DNA of 64,000 bases from contig NC_088205.1 of assembly GCF_037126465.1 (NCBI RefSeq), positions 25,279,482 to 25,343,481 of the forward strand, written 5' to 3'. Position numbers and translations under genes: made by a program. The DNA comes from Ornithodoros turicata (taxonomy: Eukaryota; Arthropoda; Arachnida; Ixodida; Argasidae). Of this stretch, positions 43,695 to 53,587 are shown piece after piece (the first letter of the stretch is position 1; every line of letters begins with the position of its first letter). The notes beneath the pieces are model-generated. The model had not been told where the DNA came from. It saw nothing but the letters and a program-made list of their open reading frames with translations, and did not search any database.

Positions 43695-46040
43695 ATAGTC
43701 AGCCACAGACGCCTATTTAACAGCATAGCACTTTTATTTCTCATTTTTACACTCTAAGCTGGTTTTGAAGCAATGTAGAACAGCACTGAACTACAAAGAC
43801 AGAAACATATACTATAAATGAGCTGTAACAATTCATTTCAAGCTGTCACGGAAAAATTCCAAGTGCACTTATTTGCACTGATGTCATCCAGTATTCCAAG
43901 TTTTACAGCAAAGGGAGTAATACACACACAAAAATGGCATCAAGAATACTGAAGCTTGTGAAGTTTTGATATTCACTGCTACAATCTAATTTAAAAGGTG
44001 GTAGTTCACACAAAAGCCAACGAGCAGAGCTACCATGGTACCATGTACCTGACAGATGTTCGCTATTCGGACAGGTCCCAGTCGCAAATGAATCACGGTA
44101 AACGTTTCTGCCAATGAGGAAGCGTGAGAGAAGTCACATGCTTACAGACTACCAACAGCAGTGACCGGACCTCTGATGTCAGAGCCCGACGGGTACATGT
44201 ATTTAAGGGCTTAATCTCACCAAGAATGACACGTAGAAAAGTAGAAAAAATTTTTTTCTCTCAACACTATACAGTAGTGTTCAACATAAGAAGGAAAAGG
44301 AATCTAGTCTGTCAACTACATACGCTGTTGGAGATAATGAAAAGCAACAGTGTGCCAGGAGAAATACTGCAGCGTCTTCATGAGCCATCAGTAGGGGGTG
44401 TGCACTTCCTGCCGCAGCGTAGTGCCATGTTGCCAGTCTTAATAGTCAATACGGAAACGGAGTGAGTATGATGGATTATATTATCTGGCGCAAGCAGGGA
44501 GCGTGACCTCACTGTGTCCAGCCTTTCTATCCGTGGCGCACTCATATTTGGAGAGCTGACGGAGTAGATTTCCTTTCCCTTCTTAAGTTGAATATGAGTA
44601 TAGTGCGCAATACAGTTTGTGCATGAAGCCATGAAAAATGTCTATCAAAATGCCATAACCCTCTAACATGACATGCCACCACAAATCTTTCAAGCAAAGA
44701 GTACATGGCGGCAACCTATAAAATTGCATCAATTGCTGTGTGCACATGCATATTTGTTGCATAGACATGTATTCTTAAAGTGGGATTCCGCAACAAAATC
44801 ACCACAAAGGTTATGGTATATCCGTAACGTTTGGGATGTCGGGAATGTGTGTACGAAATATCTGGTTCCAGAACTGCGCAGATTTTATTCAAACGAATTT
44901 ATTTCGAAGCGAGCACTTTGCCTCTGTTAAGCGAGAGGGCACTGAAAGCAACACACTGCTGACATCATCCGGCAAGGGAGAATGCAGGTTTTGAAGCAGA
45001 CAACAATGCTGGGTGACGTCACGGTATTCTCCTCCGGACGAATCGCCCTAGTATGGAGCTCTGTTTTCTGGTCTTCACATTTCTGTTTTGGTTTGCAGTT
45101 GTCATCATTCACAAATTAATTACTCGCGCAAAATGAATGCGAACGTTGTATTCGGTATCGAGGCGTGGTTCGTGCTCGGTATGATGCTCACCTAATTTTT
45201 TTTCAAATCCTTGCAAAGTCTCCCTTTAAGTCACTTCAATTGTAGTAAATTTTGAAGTGTAAGTTTAGAGTCAACGAGCTTTGGACAAAATTTTCACTTG
45301 TCCTGAGTACTGGGTATTGCATACCAACACAGGGCACACTTTTATTCGTCGCCACCAGAGGAGGAACTTATGGCTTAGCTTACCCAAGGAAACAAGAATG
45401 CTCCTTGCAACAAAACTTGAAACATTACAAAGTTTAACAAACTTGGTACACCAAATAATGAAGGTTTCACATCTGGTTAACTGCTCTTGAGACATCTGTC
45501 TTCCTTCTGGCAATCATTTTCTTGTTTAGGCCAGCCCACAGTACCTTAGGCTTTCTGTGGAGGTAAAAACGGCAGTAAAAGAAAATTTATTTCAGAACTC
45601 AATGCTCTTAGCATTTATGCAAAAGGCCATTCACTCATCTCAGCCCACTATAAAATTAAAAACTGACATTACATTAATTGAGTGTTACATCATCAGGGAC
45701 ATTTCAGATTATTATTTTACAGAATGATATGGAGAATGATAAGGATTGTCGCTGCACTGTAGGGGTCCGGGGCCCCCGCAGAGCTACATACATTGGTAGC
45801 TTTTTGTTCCGGCTCCACCACATTGTGGAAACAGTAAATTAATAAATAAATAAGTAAAAATAAAATATAATGAAAAAGTCGCTTATTGAACGTAGAGATA
45901 CTTATGGCGAATTCACCTGGTCATTTTCTGGCTTTTTTTTTTTTTACAGGTACAGAGCAACTGGCGAGCGGTTGGTCAAAACGTAGCAGCGGTGTCGGAC
46001 TTGAATGAGGGAGCGTTACCACAACAAACCGGCCATCCTT
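43695..46040. other. Long stretch with no recognised gene
   Basis: No frame here has motifs I can place. Noted: a small GGTCCGGGGCCCC hairpin at about 45766, AATAAATAAATAAG near 45840 that could be a retroelement 3' end, and a T14 tract followed by ACAG at 45936-45953 that resembles a splice acceptor. Confidence 0.4.
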
Positions 46041-46337
46041 TGTTGAAGACAACACAGGACAGGTGTTATGAGAGGTGATAAGCTATTTACTGATGGAGAG
46101 AAAAGAAGGGCATGAACAGAGAATATGAGACCGCGTGCGAGGGGACTGGGCGTCGTCGTCTTCGTCAACGCGGAGCGTGGAAATATTCAACAGGCTGCCG
46201 CCCGCGAAGAAGCATGACCCAGATGTACCATGATGCGTTGCTGTGTGTTGCGTTCACAGTGTCTAACAAGATGTGTTCCAGAGAAAGGAGTGTCCTGTAA
46301 GATAGGCGCTTCACGGGTAGACTGACTGTGCCCAACA

Positions 46338-47078
46338 TCAGGTGATCTCTTCTCTGTGATCAGTACTTCGTGCATGCCTGGTCCAAGAAGTCACTTGCTC
46401 GTCGTTTACCGAAAATCTATCTGCATGCCTCGACGTTCGGCGTGCGTTCTCGACGGAGTGCATGAGGCACACCATTACTTGACGATGGAAGTGTGTGCTG
46501 TAAAAACTGTCTTCGTCCAGTGTTGATGGCTGTCTGGACGTGTGCAGCGCAGTTTGGTTTTGCAATATTTTCTCGTCCGTAACGGGGCCAGACGCTACTG
46601 AGCAGACGTTCGAAGGCGGTCGAGGTCCCATACCTTGGCGGTCGAGGTCCCGCAGCAGTTCTCTTGGCGGTGTACATGCAGCAAATACGTTTGCCGAATA
46701 AGTCATGCCAGTTGATACTTGATGCAGATATCCTTTTCCAACGTTCTGTTGAAGTCCAAACAGTCTGTGGCTAGTGGATGCCGTCCAGCGTGCAGTCGAT
46801 CGGAAGACCGGACGTTGTCTAGCCACGTCATGCGGGTTCTCTTCGCCAGTGTCTTTCGATGTTAGAATGTCGGTGTTTTTGTTCCGTGGAATGCTCAGGC
46901 GTGTCGTAGCTATGGCGAGAACATCGGTGTTCGTTTGGTTCGGTAATTCCTTATACCTTGGTGGACTATTGGGTTCGAGGTTCTGCGATCCTTTGACGTC
47001 ATCCGGTGAGGGGTACTGTTCGCGGTCTACTGTCTTTTCACTAGTGATGTCAGTGTTGACATTCTCACCATTATCCAT
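46338..47078 (-). CDS. Hypothetical frame inside the BEL/Pao element
   Basis: 246 codons on the element's own strand, polar and low in recognisable motifs, rich in T, S, R and P. It may be rearranged gag or captured filler. Its position between gag and the 3' LTR and the lack of any enzyme motif make function doubtful. Confidence 0.25.
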   Translation of the reverse strand: MDNGENVNTDITSEKTVDREQYPSPDDVKGSQNLEPNSPPRYKELPNQTNTDVLAIATTRLSIPRNKNTDILTSKDTGEENPHDVARQRPVFRSTARWTASTSHRLFGLQQNVGKGYLHQVSTGMTYSANVFAACTPPRELLRDLDRQGMGPRPPSNVCSVASGPVTDEKILQNQTALHTSRQPSTLDEDSFYSTHFHRQVMVCLMHSVENARRTSRHADRFSVNDEQVTSWTRHARSTDHREEIT

Positions 47079-47214
47079 CGAGTCGTTTACATTTTCTTGT
47101 GATGTTTGACTTACATGCAGTGCTTCGATCAGGTTGCAGTAGGCTCTGTGGATGCTGTTCCCGGTGGAGTAGGGACGTCGTATTGTACTAGTGTCGATCG
47201 ATGTGACAGCCGGA

Positions 47215-47634
47215 TCATTCGTTGGTTTTTTGCCTCTGAGTAACTTGTGCCTCTTGATGTTCGACCACGGCAGTCGGTGTGGAAATATGCTGCCGTCGCA
47301 CGGTCATAGCTGCGGAATAAGCTCTATGCGTTCTTGTAGCCGTTGCTTCTGACCTCCCGAATATCTTTGTTTGGAACGTGATAGTTTCAACTCGATGTTG
47401 GTATTCCAGCTGCTGCTCATATTCGTCTTCAAGTTCATCTTCGGTAAGTAGAAGCTCGATCTGCCTGTCAACTTCGGTTAGCATTGCGTTAAGACTTGTA
47501 AGACGTTCGAGTCGCTCTTCAAATTCGTTCGGGTCCTGTTCATCGCCGTTCATGCACCGTTCGATGTCGTTTAACACGGATGATACTTGTGCGCGCAGAA
47601 CCTTTCTCTTGATTAGCAGTCTTGGTTTCTCCAT
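47215..47634 (-). pseudogene. BEL/Pao gag, N-terminal part
   Basis: ATG at 47634. About 139 codons with an N-terminal basic start followed by a heptad-like helical region rich in E, L and Q (…LERLTSLNAMLTEVDRQIE…, then an acidic L-L-T-E-D-E-L-E-D-E run and QLEYQHRVETI). BEL/Pao gag proteins begin with such a coiled region before the DUF1759-type domain, which is missing here. It would normally form the particle core. Confidence 0.6.
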
Positions 47635-47872
47635 GTCAGTGAACAGCTTCGGTCGTCTGTCGCTCAATGTACTGCAGTCTTCCTTTCGATCCGGTCCATT
47701 CGATGAATCCTGGTCACGGCACCATTTGTTGAAGACAACACAGGACAATGAGAGGTGATGAGCTATTTACTGATGGAGAGAGAAAAAGGGAATGAACAGA
47801 GAATATGAGACCGCGTGCGAGGGGACTGGGCGTCGTCGTCTTCGTCAACGCGGAGCGTGGAAATATTCAACA

Positions 47873-48479
47873 GCATGGAAAGCGTTGCCTTCCGTGGACC
47901 ACTTCATTCCGCTAAATTTGACTTGTTCATTTTCCTAATTTTTTTTTCTTTCTTAATTTCGCGGGCTATGTGCGCATCTCACACGTACATGTTAAATAAA
48001 TACCAAATATATATTTTACACTACATCACTTGCTTGTGTGTTTGTACGTCGCTTTTTTATTACGTGAACTCGCGAGATCGGGGCAGGGAATGGCGGGTGG
48101 TTTCCGTCTGCCCCAGCATGGTTTCCGTTGTTTCGCAGAGCAGCTGACAGTGGAGCACATACTGGCACTTGATGACAACGCAAATTTTGTGAAACTGTCC
48201 TTGCAGAGTGCAGTCTCTCCTCTTGCTCTGTAGACTCCATTCTTCAGACTTTGAACTACTTCTTCCAGGACAGCCAGCCTTTTACTGCTTTTTCTTTCTT
48301 TATAATTCTTCCTTTCACTTCTTGCAGATCATCACACTGGCAGTCCTGAGAATTTGCTGGTGTGCTGTGTTCATCTATCACAACTTCCATGCTGTCTGTG
48401 TCTGAATAACAATTAAAATAGGGTTGACAACAGCTTGGACAGAAATATATTGATGTTCTTGAAGCACTACGTGTTCCTT
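47873..48479. other. No gene recognised
   Basis: Spacer between the BEL/Pao element and the THAP half-domain. Polypyrimidine runs are present. No frame with a known motif. Confidence 0.35.
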
Positions 48480-48635
48480 AGGTGGTCCTCTTGAATGTGA
48501 AGACTGATGGCACCGCAAATTCACTGAGGATCCTTCTTCCACTTGACACGTTTGGGACAAAATCAGACCCTTTGAAGTGCCGTGAACACAGCTTTGCTAT
48601 GTTAACACTGAACTTGTCCTTTCGCTTGATGGATA
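48480..48635 (-). pseudogene. Second half of a THAP zinc-finger domain
   Basis: On the minus strand: KLCSRHFKGSDF, then about ten residues, then RILSEFAVPSVF. This is the C-x2-H pair (C, HF) and the AVP(S/T)xF box that close the THAP domain, a C2CH DNA-binding fold found in host transcription factors and in P-type transposases. The first C-x-C pair is missing because the reading ends at a run of 15 C (48650-48636 on this strand) where a LINE 3' end abuts. It is either a cut exon of a THAP gene or a transposon relic. Confidence 0.65.
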
Positions 48636-48650
48636 GGGGGGGGGGGGGGG
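48636..48650. repeat. (G)15 homopolymer at a LINE 3' end
   Basis: Fifteen G in a row on the plus strand, directly next to ATTTTATTGG (AATAAAAT on the LINE strand). It marks the junction between the LINE and the THAP remnant. Confidence 0.9.
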
Positions 48651-49620
48651 ATTTTATTGGCAGAAAAAAATAAGAAAAAAGGAAAGGGGAAAGGTCAGCC
48701 ATGCAGCACGCCGGCTTGCTATTCCCTTAAAAAAAGGAAAATATAAACAAGAGAAAAGGAAATAACAAAAAAATAAATAAATAAATAAAAACAAGAAAAA
48801 CTGAAAAATGCACTCGGCTCACAGGGAGCCCAGGAGGCCCGTGTCACGCAGAAAGCGGAGCACCGCTTCTGTGACTCTCCACTGGTTAGCTCGCTGCACA
48901 GGACCAAGGAGTGTTGCGAGAGAAACGTCTGTCCGTCCGTCCGTACACCCAAGCTCTGAGAGGTGTTGCCAGAGCACGGCCCGATGATGGTGGTGACGCT
49001 GACAGTGGAGGAGCTGATGAGAGATATCGTCTTCTACGGCGCAGCAGGGTCAAGTGGGAGATGAGACGTGGCCCATTTTGAACAGGAGTGAACGGGTGAG
49101 GGCAACGTTCAGCCGAAGACGATGTAGAAGGGACTCCTCCTCGCGGGTACAGCGGCAGCCGATGACAAACTCCAGTGAGGGGTTGATGGACTGCAGGAAC
49201 GCATTAGGTCGGATAGCGTCTACAACAAACTGGCGGGTGCCGTCGCCGCAGAGACGCCGTATAAGCAGGCGACACGCAGACACCGGGATAGGCAGTAGGG
49301 GCACCGGCGTGGCCGCATCAAGCGCGGCGCGTCTCGCAGCCGCGTCAGCGCAGGTGTTTCCGTGTAGTCCTGTATGCACGGGTACCCACTGAAGGCAGAT
49401 ACGGTGGCCGACCAGGGGGGTTGGGCGTACTCCTGAAGTACGCAGTCTGGTGGCGACTCCATGGTACGCAGATCACTCACGACGCTCGGGTGGTATGTTG
49501 ACAGGAGCGCCAAAGACGCCTTACTGTCTGTGAGGACGACCCACGCATCAGGAACAGATTCAGCGATGTGCCGCAGAGCGGCAAGCAGTCCGAGCAGCTC
49601 CGCATCCGTGGAGGACACTG
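48651..49620 (-). pseudogene. I-type LINE, 3' part: RNase H (second half), C-terminal domain, 3' UTR
   Basis: Reading down from 49620: SSTDAELLGLLAALRHIAES and VVLTDSKASLALL are RNase H motifs. A later H-T-G-L-H-G-N-T-C-A-D-A-A block is the final RNase H motif. Then come LLHRLRLNVALTRSLLFKMG, a His/Cys region, and a C-terminus ending LGPV…FLRDTGLLGSL near 48825. It is the same family as 21557-22356. The 3' UTR is A/T-rich and ends AATAAAAT at 48651. The first half of the RNase H lies at 58654-58900, beyond a 9-kb gypsy insertion. Confidence 0.85.
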
Positions 49621-52517
49621 TGTGGATACCTTGAGGAAGGCAAAAGGAGACAACCGGCAGCCAAGAGGGACGGAGTTGGAATGAACGTTTATTATCACCC
49701 GCGCGGGTGCGGCGGGTGACGAGCAGGCAGCGATACCGATGCTGCTACACGCGCCCCCCCCCCCTCTTCAGGAGCGGCGCAGACGAGAGGGAAGGGCTCC
49801 AAGTGACGTGCCTGGCTGGGGACGGGAAGGCCGACGCGGGCGCCGGAGAGAGGGCAGGGTCGACGAGGAGGGCTTGAGGTGCGGCAGGCTGCGGGTCCAC
49901 GATAGCCGGCTTCAAGCGGTCAATGGAAACGGTCTGGTGCTGTCCCGCGACTTCAATAACGAAGGTCTTAGCGGAGCGGGTGATCACACGATACGGACCT
50001 GCGTACGGAGACTGAAGGCAGCGTCGAGGAGCAAGAAGCTGGAGAAAAACGTGGGTGGACGTGGCCAAGGCAGAGGGCACGTGGGTGGGGCGGGAGTGAG
50101 GGTAACGAGGCGGCGTTGCGGCGAGGGACTTGAAAACGTCGCTGAGCAAGGAAGCGTAGTGCGAAGGTGCAGGAGTGGGGGATTGCTGGACGATCAGGTC
50201 TGCCGGTAAACGAAGCGTGGTGCCGAGAACGAGCTCTGCCGAAGAGCACCCAAGATCGGGCTTGAGGGACGCTCTCAAGTGCAAGAGGATGAGCGGGAGC
50301 GCCTGGGACCATTTATTGGGATTCGGCAGGGCGCGAAATCAGGTTTTCAGCTGGCGGTGGAACCTTTCCACGAGCCCATTCGCACAGTGGTGGTAGGATG
50401 TGGTTCTGGAGCGCTTGGCGCCGAGCAGACGACAGAGCTCGAGGAAAAGTGATGACTCGAACTGAGCCCCGCCGTCAGTGACTATGTCGTCTGGAACACC
50501 GTAACGGGAGAACCATGTGGACAGGAGGGCAGCAGCCACGGTCTCAGCGCGGATGTCGGGTATGGGCGTTGCTTCAGGCCATCTGGTGAACCGGTCGGTG
50601 ACAGTTAGAAGGTATTTGAAACCAGCCGATGGCGGAAGCGGGCCGACCAGGTCCACTTGAATGACCTGGAAGCGACGATCGGGGAGCCGGAAACAGGCCG
50701 GTGGAGAACGTGTGTGACGGGTGATCTTGGCACGCTGGCACGGAATACACCGAGAAGCCCATAACTGAATGTCTTTGGACATACCGGGCCACACGTAGAG
50801 GGCGGAAATTAACTTCCTTGTGGCATGGATTCCAGGGTGGGCAACCTCATGAAGGGCTCGGAAGGCGAGATGGCGAAGGGCCTTGGGAATGTAGGGTCGC
50901 AGAGTGCCGGTGGACTCGTCACAGGTAATGGTCAACGAACTGCCAGGAAGGGTGATGTCCTTGAGACGTAGTGATGACGTGTTGGACTGGCGGAAAAGCT
51001 TCAGCTCATCGTCGGATTGCTGGGCTTCCGCAAGACTGTCCATGGAGAACATGGGAGGCGGGAAGGCGGACACACGGCTGAAGACGTCCGCAGGGATGTT
51101 ATGCTGGCCGCTGAAGTGCTCCAACGTCACCGGGAACTCGGCGAGAAACGCCAGATGGCGGATCTCACGAAGCGAGTGCTGCTGACCGGCGGCACGAAAG
51201 GCATAAACGAGCGGCATGTGGTCAGTATACAGGGTAAAAGGTCGTCCTTCCAGGAAGTAGCGAAAGTGCTTAACGGCCGAGAAGGCGGCCTGCAGCTCTC
51301 GGCCGAAGACACTATAACGTTGTTGAGTTGCGGTAAGATTGGTGGAAAAGAATGGCTGCCATTCCCGGTCGATGAACTGCTGAAGAACGGCACCAACCGC
51401 TGTACTTGACGCGTCGACAGCGAGAGAAGTGGGTGCATCGTGGTGCGGATGAATCAGCAACACCGCATTGGCGAGAGCGTCCTTGGATTCGTTGAAAGAT
51501 CGCTATGTGTCTTCTGTCCATTGAAAAGTAGAGGAGCTGTTGGGGTGACGGGAGGTGCAAAGGAGGGCCTCTAGCGGAGCCAAAACTGTTGCACAATGGG
51601 GGATAAATCGCCGATAAAAGTTTATCAGCCCAAGATATCGGCGTAGCTGACGGAACGTCTGAGGCTGGGGAAAATCTCGCACGATCCTGACTTTCGAGGG
51701 CAACGGCCTGATGCCGTGTCGATCAAGATGATGGACCAGGAATTCGAGACAGTCCACGCCAAATTCGCATTTCTGTGAGTGTTGATGACAATGCCGTGAT
51801 CTTCGAGGCGTGAAAAGAGCTGGCGGAGATGGATGTGATGCTGCTCGGGAGATGCGCTGGCGACGAGCAGATCGTTCATGTATGCAAATACAAAAGGAAG
51901 GCCACGAATGACGGTGTCAATAAATCGCTGGAGGGTCTGGGCAGCGTTCTTAAGCCCGAAAGGCATCTGGAGAAACTCAAACAAGCCGAAAGGCGTTGTT
52001 ACCGCCGTTTTGTGAATGTCATCCGGATGCATGGGGATCTGGTGATACGCTTTGGTAAGATCAATTTTTGAAAACGTGCCTCCTTCCAAGTTGACGGCGA
52101 AGTCTTGGATGTTCGGTAGCGGGTATCGATCGGGGACGGTGATCAAGTTTAGTGCACGATAGTCCCCGCATGGTCGCCAGTCCCCGGTTTTCTTGGGAAC
52201 CATATGTAATGGGGACGACCAATTGCTGGATGATGGACGAACTACTCCCATATCGATCATGGGCTGAAATTCTTCCTTGGCGATCGTCAGCTTCTCTGGT
52301 GCAAGGCGGCGGTACCGAGTAGAGACGGGTTGACCATTTGTGACAACGTCGTGGTTGACGGGCCGGGACCAATCGCAAGGCTGGGTGAGGGAAGGAAATT
52401 CCTTTAGGATGTCCGCGTACGGGGACTGAAGGGCTGATAGCGGCTTGGTCCCGAACCCGACGTGTGAGCTGGCGCTGATTTCATTGATCGCGAGTGAGGT
52501 GGAAGAATCGATGAGCT

Positions 52518-52642
52518 TGTAGTGGACGACGATGACTAGGCTCGCGCCACGCCCCCGCTTTCCATCGGTGGCTCATGCCACGAAATAAATCAGTTTCCTT
52601 CCGGCATTCGTTGTGGTAGCTTGCGTTCTTTTGGCTCCCACA
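52518..52642 (+). repeat. Element X 5' LTR
   Basis: 125 bp from TGTAG to CCACA, with AATAAA near 52585. Identical to 56738-56862. It should carry the promoter and, in the right-hand copy, the polyadenylation signal. Confidence 0.95.
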
Positions 52643-52646
52643 ATTC

Positions 52647-52659
52647 TGGTGACCCGAAC
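52647..52659 (+). promoter_or_regulatory. Element X primer-binding site
   Basis: TGGTGACCCGAAC, four bases after the LTR. The first nine bases complement a CCA-ended tRNA finishing GGGTCACCA, as in tRNA-Trp. The same nonamer occurs in the TRIM. Confidence 0.8.
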
Positions 52660-52678
52660 GTAGCTTCGCCCTTCAACA

Positions 52679-53587
52679 ATGCACTCTGGAGACGAGCCTT
52701 CCCCACAGACCCCGGCTACAACCCCTCTTCAACCGGGCGTGGCTCATGTCGGCATACGCTTACCACCGTTTTGGTCTCGCAGCCCGTTCATCTGGTTCCA
52801 GCAAGTCGAGGCACAATTTCTGCTTGCTGGTATAACATCCCAGATAACCAGGTACCGTCATCTCCTCGCCTCCCTTCCCCCCGTGATCGCCATGGTTGTC
52901 GCCGACATCATTGCCAACCCTCCGGCGCAGAATCCCTACGACCATCTGAAGAGCTCAATCCTCCAGCGCACCGCCATTTCTGAGCGAACGCGCCTCCAAC
53001 AGCTTTTGCACTCCGAAGAACTGGGGGACCGAAGACCCTCCCAGCTACTCCGCGCCATGCAAGTCCTATTGGCCGACAGAGCTGCTTGTCTTGACGACGA
53101 TCTGCTTCGCGAACTGTTTCTGTCGAGGCTCCCATCCTCAGTGCAAATGGTCCTCGCTACGGCCACTGCCTTACCTCTGGCCCAGCTCGCACAACTGGCT
53201 GACAAGGTGACGGAAGTAGCAAGCCCGAGCACTCCAATTGCAGCCGTTTCCGAGTCCTGTCGCCTTCCCAACCCCCGCTGCCAGCCACCGGTTTCAGCGG
53301 CCCCGTCTACATTCGCCGAGGAGCTTTCGTCTATGCGCGCGGACATTAACCGCCTCTCCGACACAGTCGCCGCACTCCAGTTCCGTGGCAACCGCAGCCG
53401 CTCCCCAAGTCGTTCTGGCAGATTCCGAAGATTCCGTCGTTCCCCACGGCGTTACTCCCACCGCAGCGTTTCTCCAGCTGATAACCAGAACCCACCACCC
53501 TGCTGGTACCACGAACGCTTCGGTCAGGCCGCCATGCGATGCACGCATCCATGTGGTTGGTCGGGAAACGCCCCCGGGAACCGATGA
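52679..53587 (+). CDS. Element X Gag
   Basis: 302 codons from the first ATG after the PBS. The N-terminal half (to about residue 190) is helical capsid-like, with [17 protein letters not shown] and an [15 protein letters not shown] block shared with element Y. Residues 240-270 are Arg/Ser-rich. The knuckle is C275-x2-H278-x9-C288-x3-C292, the CHCC form reported for CsRn1-clade elements. The frame ends ten codons after the knuckle. Gag packages the element RNA. It overlaps pol by at least 49 bases in the -1 frame, so Gag-Pol needs a frameshift, for which a slippery heptamer is present at 53563-53569. Confidence 0.92.
   Translation: MHSGDEPSPQTPATTPLQPGVAHVGIRLPPFWSRSPFIWFQQVEAQFLLAGITSQITRYRHLLASLPPVIAMVVADIIANPPAQNPYDHLKSSILQRTAISERTRLQQLLHSEELGDRRPSQLLRAMQVLLADRAACLDDDLLRELFLSRLPSSVQMVLATATALPLAQLAQLADKVTEVASPSTPIAAVSESCRLPNPRCQPPVSAAPSTFAEELSSMRADINRLSDTVAALQFRGNRSRSPSRSGRFRRFRRSPRRYSHRSVSPADNQNPPPCWYHERFGQAAMRCTHPCGWSGNAPGNR

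Larger units (their letters stand above)
46041..47872 (-). mobile_element. BEL/Pao LTR element, internally deleted (non-autonomous)
   Basis: LTRs 46041-46192 (152 bp) and 47727-47872 (146 bp) are direct repeats beginning TGTTGAAGACAACACAGGAC and ending ATATTCAACA. They differ by a 6-bp GGTGTT insertion and a few substitutions. Minus-strand orientation: TGGTGCCGTGACC (47712-47724) lies two bases inside the right LTR as a primer-binding site. The interior is only 1534 bp with a gag N-terminus. Reverse transcriptase, protease and integrase are absent. Flanks (…CATCCTT / GCATGG…) show no target duplication, so the copy may be recombinant. Confidence 0.8.

Noticed and set aside
43464..43744. Repetitive peptide encoded by the CCACTTGCAAGTGG cluster
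   Set aside because: The repeat length is irregular and all frames give similar low-complexity peptides. A DNA-level repeat explains it.
45760..45880. Jockey-type LINE 3' end (AATAAATAAATAA)
   Set aside because: Only the A-rich tail resembles one. No RT or RNase H sequence precedes it.
48016..48240. Extra THAP-gene exons next to the half-domain
   Set aside because: The frames have no THAP, coiled-coil or transposase signature that I can defend.
52936..53391. Minus-strand frames opposite gag and pol of element X
   Set aside because: Shadows of high-GC coding sequence on the other strand. No motif.
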